Shown: positions 16,135 through 24,811 of the stretch, piece by piece | How positions within the stretch are numbered: the first letter of the stretch is position 1 | Layout of the letters: each line of letters opens with the position of its first letter | From: JAICUY01 sp035708065 | Lineage (GTDB): Bacteria; Chloroflexota; Limnocylindria; QHBO01 | Direction: 5' to 3' | Assembly: GCA_035708065.1 (NCBI GenBank) | Contig: DASSTC010000054.1 | Location: 1-30,774, forward strand | Length of the DNA: 30,774 nt | The notes under the pieces: generated by a model | Seen by the model: only the letters and a program-made list of their open reading frames with translations | Databases searched by the model: none | Told to the model about the DNA's origin: nothing | Position numbers and translations under genes: made by a program

Positions 16135-18441
16135 TCAACTGTCGCGCGCCGCGTGACGTGGATGCAGGAAGCGCCGGATGCGGCGCCGCGCGGCGAGCCA
16201 CATCAGCGGTAGCCGCAGCCGCGTCCAGGCGCGCTCGATGCGCTCGATCATCGTCTCGCCCATCGACCGGCCGGAGTACGCCTGCCAGACCTTGGCGTCG
16301 GCAATCGTCTTGATCTCCGGCCGACGCTGCGGGATCTGGTCCTCGAGCCAGCCGGCGTACTCGTAGATCGTCTCCGACGCCTGCTGCCCCACGCCGGCAC
16401 GACTGGCCGCGAGCGTGAGCCGATGCCACTGCCGGTCTCCCGGGGCCATGAAGCGCCAACGCCGGCGCGTGCGCAGGAGCTGCCAGCCGAGGACGCCGAG
16501 CCCGAGCAGCACGATCAGCAGAATCACCATCCCGTTGCCCTCGCGCTGGGCCGATGCCGGCGGTTCCTTGGTCCCCGGGTCGACGGCGCCGGGCGCAGCG
16601 TGGAACGAGGGCAGTGCCGAGATGACGCCCGGCTCCGACTCGATCAGGCCCTGGTTGCCGCCGCGCGACGGCCCCTCGGCGCCCGGATTCTCGTTGACCG
16701 TGCTGGGCGTGCCACGCTCGCGCAGCGGCGGGCTGATCGAATGCGTGGCCTCGAAGATCTGCCAGCCGTAGCCGGGGAAGTAGACCTCCGCCCAGGCATG
16801 CGCGTTCTTTTCGCGGTACTGGTAGATGCCCTGGGCGAGGCGTTGCCCCGGCGCGAAGCCGACCGCCACGCGCGACGGCAGCCCGACGCTGCGGGCCATC
16901 ACCGCCATGGCCGAGGCGAAGTACTCGCAGTAGCCGCGCCGACCGTCCGGATCGAACAGGAACTGGTCGACCAGGTCGCGGTTAGGATCGGGCGCGTCGA
17001 CGCTGGTCTCGTAGTGGAAATCGGGGCTGGTGCGCAGGTAGTCGGCCAGTGCATCGGCCATGTGGTAGGGATCCTTCTGGCCGGACACGATCTGCTGCGC
17101 CAGGGCACGCGTCCGTTCGGTGACGCCGTCGGTGCCGAGATAGAACTCCTTGATCGAGTCGGGATAGTCGGTGCCGGCTGCGGCGAGCTCGGCCTCCGTC
17201 GCATTCGAGATGGCGGCCGTCACCTGGTAGCCGTCGCCCTCGGCGATGGCATTCGTCGCCTCGAGCCCGCCGAGAAACGGCTCGCCGCCCGACTGGTAGA
17301 CGTTCACCGGCACGAGCGCCGCGGTCGGGAAGCCCGGGGTGAAGATGTTGCGGCCGATCTGGCCCTGGACCTGGATGCTGATCGTCTCGATCTCAAAGGC
17401 TTCGCCGGCCGTCGGCCGCTCGGGCGTCGCACTGGGGAAGATGGGGTCCCCGGCGGCCACCGGCCGGCTGGTCCCCTGGGTGCGGTCCCAGCCGTGGCCG
17501 GTGTACTGGTCGTAGGTGATCGTCCGCAGGTAGTAGCCGTGCTGCGAACCGACGGTCATCACGTCGGCGTCGTTGCTGACCCAGGTGCCCGACACGCGGA
17601 ACTTCGACCCGAACGTCGTGCCGCTGAAGCGCGACTCCGGATTCGTCAGGTTGCCGAACACGCCGTCCAGGTTGTCCTGCAGTCCGGACCACACGCCGTC
17701 GAGGCTGCGCCAGGCGCCGGTCAATGGCGCCGCCACCGCCACTGCGGTGAGCAGCCAGGCGAGGGCGATGCTGCCGGCGATGAACGCGATCCCGCTGCGC
17801 ATGATCGACAGCGGTACCTCGGTGTTCTCGTTGACCCGGCGCAGCTGCCAGCCCTCCTCGCGGTGGAGCAGGGCCCCGCGCAGCCAGAGCAGCAGGGCCG
17901 CGAGGACGAACAGGACGAGGTAGCCGAGCAGCGGGGTGAACGTCCCGCTCATGTTCACGATCATGGCCGCGCCGACCACCAGGATCGCATCGAGCACGCG
18001 ATGATGCCGATACAGGGTGTAGGCGGCGATGAAGCCGACCGACCACATCAGCACGGCCAGCCCGACGGCATACGGCGACAGCTGGGTGGGATACGCGTTG
18101 TTCAGCAGGCTGCGCACGAACCCGATGCTGTCGCCATTGAGTGCCATGAGCCGGCCGAGCTGGTCGAGCTTGGTGAAGTACTCCCCGCCCACGGTCCACA
18201 GCACGATCGCCGCACCGACCACCGCGCCGATCGGCAGCGTGATCACCACGCTGAGCGGCAGCAGCGCGAGCAGGGCGCCGAGGAACGCAGCGTAGAACGC
18301 GACCGGCATGAGGAACTCGAGCTGCTCGAGCCAACCGGCGGCCTGGACCGACCAGGTCAGCGCCAGCAGCATGACCAGCAGGAGCGCGAGGCTGAGCCAG
18401 CCCTCGCGCGGACGGAGGACGCGTCGCAGCCATTCAGGCAC
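16135..18441 (-). CDS. membrane transglutaminase-like protein (TgpA/DUF3488 type)
   Basis: A protein of 768 aa. The N-terminal third has several membrane helices (about residues 15-250), then an extracytoplasmic region with a transglutaminase core: C505 in 'GYCEYFASAMAVMARSVG', H548 in 'NAHAWAEVYFPGYGW' and E564 in 'IFEATHS'. The third catalytic position is normally Asp; Glu occupies it here. A final membrane helix ('GMVILLIVLLGLGVLGWQLL') precedes a cytoplasmic C-terminal domain that resembles DUF4129. Such proteins follow MoxR and DUF58 genes in many bacteria and are thought to modify or crosslink envelope proteins, with little direct proof. GTG 18441 overlaps the DUF58 gene by 8 bp. Confidence 0.9.
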   Translation of the reverse strand: MPEWLRRVLRPREGWLSLALLLVMLLALTWSVQAAGWLEQLEFLMPVAFYAAFLGALLALLPLSVVITLPIGAVVGAAIVLWTVGGEYFTKLDQLGRLMALNGDSIGFVRSLLNNAYPTQLSPYAVGLAVLMWSVGFIAAYTLYRHHRVLDAILVVGAAMIVNMSGTFTPLLGYLVLFVLAALLLWLRGALLHREEGWQLRRVNENTEVPLSIMRSGIAFIAGSIALAWLLTAVAVAAPLTGAWRSLDGVWSGLQDNLDGVFGNLTNPESRFSGTTFGSKFRVSGTWVSNDADVMTVGSQHGYYLRTITYDQYTGHGWDRTQGTSRPVAAGDPIFPSATPERPTAGEAFEIETISIQVQGQIGRNIFTPGFPTAALVPVNVYQSGGEPFLGGLEATNAIAEGDGYQVTAAISNATEAELAAAGTDYPDSIKEFYLGTDGVTERTRALAQQIVSGQKDPYHMADALADYLRTSPDFHYETSVDAPDPNRDLVDQFLFDPDGRRGYCEYFASAMAVMARSVGLPSRVAVGFAPGQRLAQGIYQYREKNAHAWAEVYFPGYGWQIFEATHSISPPLRERGTPSTVNENPGAEGPSRGGNQGLIESEPGVISALPSFHAAPGAVDPGTKEPPASAQREGNGMVILLIVLLGLGVLGWQLLRTRRRWRFMAPGDRQWHRLTLAASRAGVGQQASETIYEYAGWLEDQIPQRRPEIKTIADAKVWQAYSGRSMGETMIERIERAWTRLRLPLMWLAARRRIRRFLHPRHAARDS

Positions 18442-19666
18442 GGGCGCGCCCCCTTCCGCCGAGTGCTTCGGTCAGGTCATCCCCGGACCGCACCAGGTGA
18501 TGCTCGATGTCGTATTCCGCCAGCGCGTGGCGCACCGCAGCAAGCTCGGCGCGGCTCTGCTCGTCGTCGTCACGGTTGACGAAGGAGGCGCGGTCGAGCA
18601 GCACGACCACAACGCCGACGCCACGCCGCCGCAGGCCGGCCAGCGCACGGACCCAGTCACGCTCGGTTGAGCCGGTCACAATGCACAGGGTCATCCCCCG
18701 CCGCAGCTGCGGCAGCACCCCCAGGATCACCTCGGCCAGCGGCTGCGAACCATCGGGCTGCACGTTTGCCAGCAGGTGCAGGATCTTCTGCTCGACGCGC
18801 GTGCCGCGGTCGGGCTGGAGGAGGTGCAGCCGGCGGGCGGAGGCGGTCAGGCCCACGGCCCGGTTGTCGCCCAGCGTCTGGAGCGCGATCGAGGCCGCCG
18901 CGGTCACCGCGGTCTCGACCGAGGCCTCGTCACCGATGCCGGCGTGGCTCGCCCGATCCAGGTCGAGCACCACCCACAGGTCGGCTGCCTGCTCGAGGTC
19001 GAACTCCTTCACCTGCAGCTCGCTATGCCGCACGCTCGACAGCCAGTGGATGCGGTTGATCGCGTCGCCCTGCACGTACGGCCGGATGCCGCTGACCAGT
19101 GCCGACGCGGTCTCGAAGCGGCGTCTCGCGGGCCGGCTGCCGTCGACCGGCGACGGCGGCAGGCGCCAGTGCGGCAGCGCCACGGTCTTGGGGAAGACGA
19201 CCACACCGGTCGGCTGGCCGACGACCATCTCCGAAGTGAACAGGCCGAACGGGTCGCCGGTGCGCACCCGCAGCGGTCCGAGGCGGTAGCTGCCGCGACG
19301 CAGCAGCGTCACCTTGGCCAGCCACTGGCGGCTCGAACGGCCGCGGACGCCGATCACCCGGCCGGGCAGCGTCGCGGGCAGCGTCGACTCGTTCCACAGC
19401 TCGATCCATGGCTTGGCCCAGCCACTCCCATTGTCGATCCGATACGCCGCCTGCAGCACCTCGCCAACGTGCGCTCGCGGGTTCAGCACGTGGTAACCGG
19501 CCCGCACGCCGCGCAGGCCGCTGCGCGCGAACAGCCAGGAGCCGAGGACCAGCGCCGCGAGCAGGTAGGTCAGGAAGAAGAGGAAGCTCAGCCCGGTGCT
19601 GAACGCGGCAACGACCAGCGCCGTGCCGATGAAGATGAAGCGCAGCTGGCGCACGAGGCCGCCCAT
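18434..19666 (-). CDS. DUF58 domain protein (MoxR-associated)
   Basis: A protein of 410 aa from ATG 19666, 16 bases after the moxR stop. Two membrane segments at about residues 8-46 are followed by a beta-rich region and the DUF58 signature 'GIRPYVQGDAINRIHWLSS' plus 'ELQVKEFDLEQAADLWVVLD', which leads into a von Willebrand A-like C-terminal part. DUF58 proteins act with MoxR AAA+ ATPases, probably as the client or adaptor whose metal site is remodelled. Neighbouring genes on both sides (moxR and transglutaminase) are the classic partners. Confidence 0.9.
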   Translation of the reverse strand: MGGLVRQLRFIFIGTALVVAAFSTGLSFLFFLTYLLAALVLGSWLFARSGLRGVRAGYHVLNPRAHVGEVLQAAYRIDNGSGWAKPWIELWNESTLPATLPGRVIGVRGRSSRQWLAKVTLLRRGSYRLGPLRVRTGDPFGLFTSEMVVGQPTGVVVFPKTVALPHWRLPPSPVDGSRPARRRFETASALVSGIRPYVQGDAINRIHWLSSVRHSELQVKEFDLEQAADLWVVLDLDRASHAGIGDEASVETAVTAAASIALQTLGDNRAVGLTASARRLHLLQPDRGTRVEQKILHLLANVQPDGSQPLAEVILGVLPQLRRGMTLCIVTGSTERDWVRALAGLRRRGVGVVVVLLDRASFVNRDDDEQSRAELAAVRHALAEYDIEHHLVRSGDDLTEALGGRGRARA

Positions 19667-19682
19667 GCTCGAGGATGCTCCG

Positions 19683-20645
19683 CTAGCTGGCTGCGCCCAC
19701 GTCGATCGCCTGGCCGATCGGCACCTGCGCCAGGATCTCCCGCACGATGGCGTCGGGATCGATCTCGCGCAGCGAGGCCTGGCTCTTGACGATGAGCCGG
19801 TGGGCCAGGACCGCCACGCCCAGCGCCTTCACGTCATCGGGGATCACGTAGTCCCGTCCGTCGAGGGCGGCATACGCCTGCGCCGCGTGGTACAGGTTGA
19901 TCGAGCCGCGCGGCGACGCGCCGAGGTACACGTCGGGATGCTCGCGGGTCGCCGTCGACAGCCGGACGATGTACTCGGCCACGGACTGATCGACGTACAC
20001 CTCCTTGACCGCCGACTGCATCTGGCGCAGCTCGTCGACGCCGAGGACCTGGCTGATCTCCTCGAGCGGATGGACGCGCTTCTGCTCGTCCAGGATGACG
20101 AGCTCCTCCATCGCCTTCGGATAGCCGAGCCGCAGGCGCAGCATGAATCGGTCGAGCTGGGCCTCGGGCAGGGCGAAGGTGCCCTCGTATTCGATCGGGT
20201 TCTGGGTGGCGATCACCAGGAACGGCGACGGCATCTGGTAGGTCACGCCATCGATCGTCGCCTGGCGCTCCTCCATGCACTCGAGGAGGGCGCTCTGCGT
20301 CTTCGGCGTCGCGCGGTTGATCTCGTCGGCGAGCACCACCTGGGCCATGATCGGGCCCGGGCGAAACTCGAACTCCTGCGTCTTCTGGTTGAAGATCGAG
20401 AGGCCGGTGACATCGGACGGCAACAGGTCCGGCGTGAACTGGATGCGCCGGAAGCTGCAGCCGATGCTCTTGGCCAGCGCCTTGGCGAGCATCGTCTTGC
20501 CGACGCCCGGGACGTCTTCGATGAGGATGTGGCCTTCGCAGAGGAGCGAAACCAGCGCCATCCGCACCTCGACGTGCTTCCCGACGATGACCCGCTCGAC
20601 GTTCGCGGCGACGCGCTCGGCCGGCTCCTGGACGTTCTTCACCAT
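19683..20645 (-). CDS. MoxR-family AAA+ ATPase
   Basis: A protein of 320 aa, typical for MoxR. It has Walker A 'EDVPGVGKTMLAKALA' (43-58), the 'QFTPDLLPSDVTG' segment, Walker B 'VVLADEINRATPKTQSALLE' (D107-E108), sensor 'IATQNPIEYEGTFALPEAQ' and 'LGASPRGSINLYHAAQAYA' toward the C-terminus. These AAA+ proteins act as chaperones for metal-site or envelope protein assembly. ATG 20645 is chosen because AAGGA stands 6 bases before it. The frame is open to GTG 20711, but that would start inside a strong hairpin. The gene follows pbpA after 79 bp that contain a nested hairpin. Confidence 0.93.
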   Translation of the reverse strand: MVKNVQEPAERVAANVERVIVGKHVEVRMALVSLLCEGHILIEDVPGVGKTMLAKALAKSIGCSFRRIQFTPDLLPSDVTGLSIFNQKTQEFEFRPGPIMAQVVLADEINRATPKTQSALLECMEERQATIDGVTYQMPSPFLVIATQNPIEYEGTFALPEAQLDRFMLRLRLGYPKAMEELVILDEQKRVHPLEEISQVLGVDELRQMQSAVKEVYVDQSVAEYIVRLSTATREHPDVYLGASPRGSINLYHAAQAYAALDGRDYVIPDDVKALGVAVLAHRLIVKSQASLREIDPDAIVREILAQVPIGQAIDVGAAS

Positions 20646-20656
20646 GCATGGTCCTT

Positions 20657-20712
20657 CGTGCTGGGGCGGTCGAGGGGCGCGGTCCCCTCGTGCGAAACAA
20701 TACCCCAGCACG
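20657..20712 (-). other. nested hairpin between pbpA and moxR
   Basis: An outer stem of 10 bp (CGTGCTGGGG at 20657-20666 with CCCCAGCACG at 20703-20712) encloses an inner stem of 7 bp (CGAGGGG 20671-20677 with CCCCTCG 20684-20690, loop of 6). On the transcribed minus strand the outer stem ends one base before the AAGGA ribosome site of moxR. It follows pbpA by 12 bp. Either an attenuating or processing structure inside the operon, or a leader element that gates moxR translation. Confidence 0.65.
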
Positions 20713-20724
20713 TTACGCAGCGGT

Positions 20725-22266
20725 TCATTCGCCTTCGAGCCGGAGCCACTCGGCCATCACCCGTCCGCCGATCGGCGCGGCCAGTCCGGCCCCGCTGCCG
20801 CCGCCCTCGACGAGCACCGCGACCGCGATCCGCGGAGTCTCGTTCTCGCCACCCGGCGCGAAGCCGATGAACCAGGAGTGGGGTGCCTGCCCCTCGCCGC
20901 GCTGGGCGGTGCCGGTCTTGCCGGCGGTGTGCACGCCCCCGACGCCGTAGCGGCTGACGTCGCCGGCCCCAGCGTACAGCCGCCCGAGCTTGCCCTCGAC
21001 CGCATCGACCATCGCGGCGCGCACCTCCCGGGCGGTCTGCGACGAGACCACCCGCGTCTCGCCAGGCGAGCCGTAGCGCTCCAGGACCGTCTTGCTCGGC
21101 CCGTTCGCGGGCTTGGCGGCGTGACCGCGCGCGTCGCGCACGACGTACGGGTGCGGCATCGTGCCGTCATTGGCGATCGCGGCGGCGATGAGCGCCATCT
21201 GGACCGGCGTGGCGACGACCTGCGCCTGGCCGAACGCCGCAGAGGCGAGCTCGACGCGGTCGCTGAACGGCGAGCAGTCGCCGTCCTGCGGGCGGGTCAC
21301 GTACGACGGGTCGACGCCGAGTGCGTGCGATCCCGAGCCGATGTGCGCCGGCTCGCAGAACCCGAAACGCTTCGCGTACTGCAGGAAGTCGTCGGCGCCG
21401 AGCTCCAGGCCGACGTGCGCGAAGAAGATGTTGCTGGATACCTGGAGCGCCTCGGACAGCGGCCACAGCGCCGGCTTCACCGGCGACAGGTCGTGCTCGG
21501 TGATCCGGAAACCGTCGACCACGAAGCCATCGGTCTCCTGTTTCGGCTGATCCTCGAACGTCGTTCCTGGCGTGATCACGCCGGCGTCCAGTGCCGCGGC
21601 GGCGGTGAAGACCTTCATCGTCGATCCGGGCGGGTACTGGCCCTGCCGCGCGCGATCGACGAGCGGGTTGTTCTTGCGCGAGGTGATCTCGTCCATCGCG
21701 CCCGCGGCGCTGCCCGGATCACCGGAGAACGGCGTCGCGTCGAAGGTCGGGGTCGAGGTCATGGCCAGGATCGCTCCGGTCCGCGGATCGAGCGCCACCA
21801 CCGCCCCCACGCGGTCGCCGAGCTGCCTGGCCGCGAAGTCCTGTAGCCGCTGGTCGATCGTCAGGGTGATGTCCTTCGGCTGCGGCTTGCGGGCCAGGAT
21901 GTCGTTGACCAGGTCGCGCAGCGGGTTCGGGTCGGCGCGTCCGGAGAGGATGTCGTCCCAGGCGCGCTCGAGGGCGGTCGTGCCGAAGCGCAGGCTGGCG
22001 TAGCCGATGACGTGGCTGAAGGCGGGGTCCGCATACGCCCGCCGCGCCAGCCCATCGGTCACCGTGGTCGAGGCCAGCACCTTGCCCTGGGCGTCGAAGA
22101 TCGTGCCGCGCAGTGCGGTGCGCCGCGCCTGGACCACCTGCGGGTTGTCGGGGCGGGAGGCGAGCGCCTGCGCGTCGACGACCTGCCAGTACGACAGGCC
22201 GACACTCACGATCGCGAAGCTGAGCAGCAGGTAGACGCCCAGCCGGCGAATGTTGATCGCGATCAC
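20725..22266 (-). CDS. pbpA: class B penicillin-binding protein (PbpA/FtsI-like transpeptidase)
   Basis: A protein of 513 aa with one N-terminal membrane segment (about residues 9-28), a short dimerisation/NTF2-like region, and a transpeptidase domain with all three penicillin-binding motifs: S215-T-M-K218 in 'YPPGSTMKVFTAA', S277-S-N279 in 'ALQVSSNIFFAH', and K450-T-G in 'HTAGKTGTAQRG'. It crosslinks peptidoglycan outside the membrane, working with the SEDS glycosyltransferase encoded just upstream. Its length and position match the PbpA of actinobacterial fhaA-fhaB-rodA-pbpA clusters. GTG 22266 overlaps the rodA stop as GTGA, so the two proteins are probably made in a coupled way. Confidence 0.94.
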   Translation of the reverse strand: MIAINIRRLGVYLLLSFAIVSVGLSYWQVVDAQALASRPDNPQVVQARRTALRGTIFDAQGKVLASTTVTDGLARRAYADPAFSHVIGYASLRFGTTALERAWDDILSGRADPNPLRDLVNDILARKPQPKDITLTIDQRLQDFAARQLGDRVGAVVALDPRTGAILAMTSTPTFDATPFSGDPGSAAGAMDEITSRKNNPLVDRARQGQYPPGSTMKVFTAAAALDAGVITPGTTFEDQPKQETDGFVVDGFRITEHDLSPVKPALWPLSEALQVSSNIFFAHVGLELGADDFLQYAKRFGFCEPAHIGSGSHALGVDPSYVTRPQDGDCSPFSDRVELASAAFGQAQVVATPVQMALIAAAIANDGTMPHPYVVRDARGHAAKPANGPSKTVLERYGSPGETRVVSSQTAREVRAAMVDAVEGKLGRLYAGAGDVSRYGVGGVHTAGKTGTAQRGEGQAPHSWFIGFAPGGENETPRIAVAVLVEGGGSGAGLAAPIGGRVMAEWLRLEGE

Positions 22267-23606
22267 GCGCCCGCCCCGGAGCTCAGCGCGGAGCGGTGGC
22301 TGATCGACAGCAGCAGCCCGATCACCAGGAAGCTGGCGAGCAGGCTCGATCCGCCGTAGCTGACGAACGGGAACGTCACGCCGGTGAGCGGGATGAGTTT
22401 GGCGTTGCCGGCGACGATGATCAGCGTCTGGAGGCCCAGGCTGATCGTCAGCCCGACGGCCAGCATGGCGCTGAAGTCGTCATGCGCGAGCATCGCGATG
22501 CGCAGGCCCCGGAAGACGAGGAGCAGCGCCAGGCTGAGCAGCGCGAACGCGCCGACGAGGCCCAGCTCCTCTGCGGCGGCGGCAAAGATGAAGTCGGTCT
22601 GGATCGCCGGGAAGTTCCCGCCGACCCCCGGCAGCAGCCCCTGGCCGAGCCCCTCGCCGAACAGGCCGCCACGGCCGAAGGCGTAGATGGCGTGCACGGT
22701 CTGGTAGCCGGCGCCCGACGGATCGGCGAACGGGTTGAGCCAGACGTCGACCCGCAGCCGGACATGGTTGAACAGCTCGTACGCGACGAACGAACCGGCG
22801 ACGAACAGCAGCAGGCCGATGAGCACGTAGCTGCGCCGGCCGGTTGCGACGAACAGCATCGTCAGGAAGATGCCGAAGTACAGCAGCGCGGTGCCGAGGT
22901 CCTTGCTGACGACCACGATGAGCATGACGATCACGAAGATGGCCAGCATCGGCAGCAGGTAGGGCAGCGGCGGCACGGAGACCGGACCGATGCGCAGGCT
23001 TGCACCGCTGAGCAGCGCCCGGTTCTCGGCCAGGTAGCCGGCGATGAAGATGACGAGCACGATCTTGATGAACTCGCCAGGTTGGAACTGGACCGGACCG
23101 ATGTTCAGCCACAGGCGCGCCCCGTACAGCTCGGTGCCGAACAGGAACGTGATCGCCAGCAGTGCTGCCCCGCCGGCCGCCCAGGTGTACTTGTAGTGAC
23201 GCAGGATCCCGTCGTCGCGCAGACCGATGGCCACGACGAGCATCGCCACCACGCTGATCCCGAACCAGAGCAGCTGGGTCTGGGCCATGCCAAGCGACAG
23301 CCCGAGGGCGCTCGTGCCGGCCAGGTCCTGCGGCAGGCGATTGAGCATGATCAGGCCGATGCCGCCGATCGTGCCGACCAGCGGCAGCAGCAGCTGGTCG
23401 CCGCGATGCCCGGACAGGGTCAGCACGACGTGCGCGCCGAGCATGATCGCGACGTACCCGATCGCCAGGCCGAGCGGACCGGGGTCGAGCTTCTCGACCT
23501 CGGCGATGTGGGTCAGCACGAATCCGAGCGGGACGAGCACGAGCAGCGGCAGGAGCATCCGCAGCTCGAGCGAGCGCCAGGTCAGCCGCATCGGTGTCCG
23601 GCTCAA
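22263..23606 (-). CDS. rodA: SEDS-family peptidoglycan polymerase (RodA/FtsW)
   Basis: A protein of 447 aa with about ten or more membrane helices. Family motifs are 'QPGEFIKIVLVIFIAGYLA', the extracytoplasmic 'LPGVGGNFPAIQTDFIFAA' followed by 'AEELG', and the C-terminal 'FPFVSYGGSSLLASFL'. SEDS proteins polymerise lipid II into glycan strands and pair with a class B PBP, here pbpA. Sequence alone does not separate RodA (elongation) from FtsW (division); the gene order suggests the RodA position of actinobacterial clusters. The start is TTG 23606, overlapping the fhaB stop as TTGA. No ATG is suitable upstream; ATG at residue 6 is an alternative. Confidence 0.93.
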   Translation of the reverse strand: MSRTPMRLTWRSLELRMLLPLLVLVPLGFVLTHIAEVEKLDPGPLGLAIGYVAIMLGAHVVLTLSGHRGDQLLLPLVGTIGGIGLIMLNRLPQDLAGTSALGLSLGMAQTQLLWFGISVVAMLVVAIGLRDDGILRHYKYTWAAGGAALLAITFLFGTELYGARLWLNIGPVQFQPGEFIKIVLVIFIAGYLAENRALLSGASLRIGPVSVPPLPYLLPMLAIFVIVMLIVVVSKDLGTALLYFGIFLTMLFVATGRRSYVLIGLLLFVAGSFVAYELFNHVRLRVDVWLNPFADPSGAGYQTVHAIYAFGRGGLFGEGLGQGLLPGVGGNFPAIQTDFIFAAAAEELGLVGAFALLSLALLLVFRGLRIAMLAHDDFSAMLAVGLTISLGLQTLIIVAGNAKLIPLTGVTFPFVSYGGSSLLASFLVIGLLLSISHRSALSSGAGA

Positions 23607-24046
23607 CGCTCGAGGCGCATCCGCACGCGCCCGATCATCAGCTCGTCACCGTATGACAGCGCAACCGCACGCTCGATGCGGTGGCCGTTCACGTACGTCC
23701 CGTTGGTGCTGCCCTGGTCCTCGATGAACCACGACCGGCCGCGGAACGTGAGCATGGCGTGCTGCGCGCTGGCGAAGTCGTCCTCGACGTAGATGGTGTT
23801 GTTCACGTTTCGGCCGATCGAGTTGATCGGCCCGAGCGCGATCGCGCGACCCGCCGGCGGCTCGTCGTCCGGCGATTCGAGCACCGCCAGCCGGCCGATC
23901 CCGGTCCGCGAGGCGCGCTGGGTCTGCTCGGCGCTGCGCAGGTCACGCAGCAGCGAACGGGCAAAGCCGAAGAGGATGAGGTAGAGCAGCGCCAGGAAGC
24001 CCAGCTGCAGGACGAGCAGCAGGATCCGGAGGACCTCTCCGGTCAC
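23603..24046 (-). CDS. fhaB: FhaB-like membrane FHA-domain protein
   Basis: A protein of 147 aa: an N-terminal membrane helix ('ILLLVLQLGFLALLYLILF', about residues 8-27), a short linker, then one FHA domain (about residues 70-145) with 'INSIGRNVNNTIYVED', 'ASAQHAML', 'GSTNGTYVNG' and 'LSYGDELMIG'. The Arg, Ser, His and Asn that bind phosphothreonine in FHA domains are present. This is the architecture of actinobacterial FhaB (FipA), a septum-linked phosphothreonine reader. GTG 24046 overlaps the fhaA stop as GTGA, and the stop overlaps rodA as TTGA. Confidence 0.92.
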   Translation of the reverse strand: MTGEVLRILLLVLQLGFLALLYLILFGFARSLLRDLRSAEQTQRASRTGIGRLAVLESPDDEPPAGRAIALGPINSIGRNVNNTIYVEDDFASAQHAMLTFRGRSWFIEDQGSTNGTYVNGHRIERAVALSYGDELMIGRVRMRLER

Positions 24047-24795
24047 CCGCGCACCTGGAACTCGATCTCCGTGTCGCCGATCTGGATGCGATCGCCCGGC
24101 CCCAGCGCGACCTGGCTCACCGGCTGGCCGTTGACGAACGACCCGTTGCGGCTGCCGAGGTCGGCGAAGCTGTACGCGCCGTGCTGCAGCTTCAGCTGGC
24201 AGTGGTGCCGGCTGACGAGCGGGTCGTCGACGATCACGTCGTTGTCGCTGGCCCGCCCGATGGAGATCAGCGCGCCGCCGAGATCGAACTGCACCGGCGC
24301 CCCGCGCTCGGGGCGCACCAGCAGGTAGGCGCGCAGTGCGGACTCCGGCGTCGCGGATGCGGGCGGCGTGAAGACCATCGTGTCGGAACCGGCCGGCATC
24401 GGTCGGTCGTCACGCAGCCGTTCCCCTTCCTCGTCCGCCACGTTCGCCGCGATGCGCACGTCGCCGCGTCGCGTCGACGGGTCGGAGGTGATGGTGACGC
24501 GCGGGCGTGCGACCAGCGAGTAGCGCTCGCGACGCGCACGAGCGAGCAGCTCGTGACCGAGATCGTCCTCGAGTGAGGTGCGATACGAGGCGAAGCTCGC
24601 GAAGTCGGCAGGGTTCAGGTGGACGTCGTAGCGATTCGGGACGACGACGCCGTTGTCGCGAAACGACTTGTTGGTGTCCATGGCACGCTCGAGCCGCTTT
24701 CCGAGGGTGACCGGCTGCAGCCGCGCACCGAGGCGTCCGGCAGGAGCCTCGAAGAGCCGTTCGAGGAAGGCCTCGACCCTCGAGAGGATGCCCAC
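24043..24795 (-). CDS. fhaA: FhaA-like FHA-domain protein
   Basis: A protein of 250 aa from GTG 24795, encoding 'GILSRVEAFLERLFE', the typical FhaA N-terminus. Residues 1-120 match the DUF3662/FhaA N-terminal domain ('RLERAMDTNKSFRDNGVVVP', 'NRYDVHLNPADFASFASY'). The C-terminal FHA domain (about residues 173-250) has 'ISIGRASDNDVIVDDPLVSR', 'HHCQLKL', 'GSRNGSFVNG' and 'LGPGDRIQIGD', with R181 and S195 in the expected phosphothreonine-binding positions. In Mycobacterium FhaA binds phosphorylated MviN and helps control wall synthesis. The start is supported by TGCTAGGAT ending 7 nt before GTG, a probable leaderless promoter. It heads the envelope operon; no Ser/Thr kinase gene is nearby. Confidence 0.92.
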   Translation of the reverse strand: MGILSRVEAFLERLFEAPAGRLGARLQPVTLGKRLERAMDTNKSFRDNGVVVPNRYDVHLNPADFASFASYRTSLEDDLGHELLARARRERYSLVARPRVTITSDPSTRRGDVRIAANVADEEGERLRDDRPMPAGSDTMVFTPPASATPESALRAYLLVRPERGAPVQFDLGGALISIGRASDNDVIVDDPLVSRHHCQLKLQHGAYSFADLGSRNGSFVNGQPVSQVALGPGDRIQIGDTEIEFQVRG

Positions 24796-24802
24796 GCGGC
24801 CG

Positions 24803-24811
24803 ATCCTAGCA
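24803..24811 (-). promoter_or_regulatory. extended -10 (TGCTAGGAT) at the fhaA operon start
   Basis: The minus strand reads TGCTAGGAT, CGGCCGC (7 nt), then GTG 24795. The TGn extension and the TAnnnT hexamer give a good extended -10, and the spacing puts the transcript start at or next to the start codon. The 15 bases TGCTAGGATCGGCCG recur with one change before the zinc-ribbon gene at 29059. Confidence 0.5.

Noticed and set aside
16423..18579. 718-codon plus-strand frame opposite the transglutaminase and DUF58 genes
   Set aside because: No motif is present; it mirrors the codon bias of the real genes on the minus strand.
20646..20711. GTG 20711 as the start of moxR
   Set aside because: It would begin inside the hairpin and add 22 residues unlike any MoxR; AAGGA before ATG 20645 is clearly better.
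22296..23792. 498-codon plus-strand frame opposite rodA, rich in Gln, Glu, Asp and Arg
   Set aside because: The composition is what results from reading hydrophobic membrane-helix codons on the other strand.
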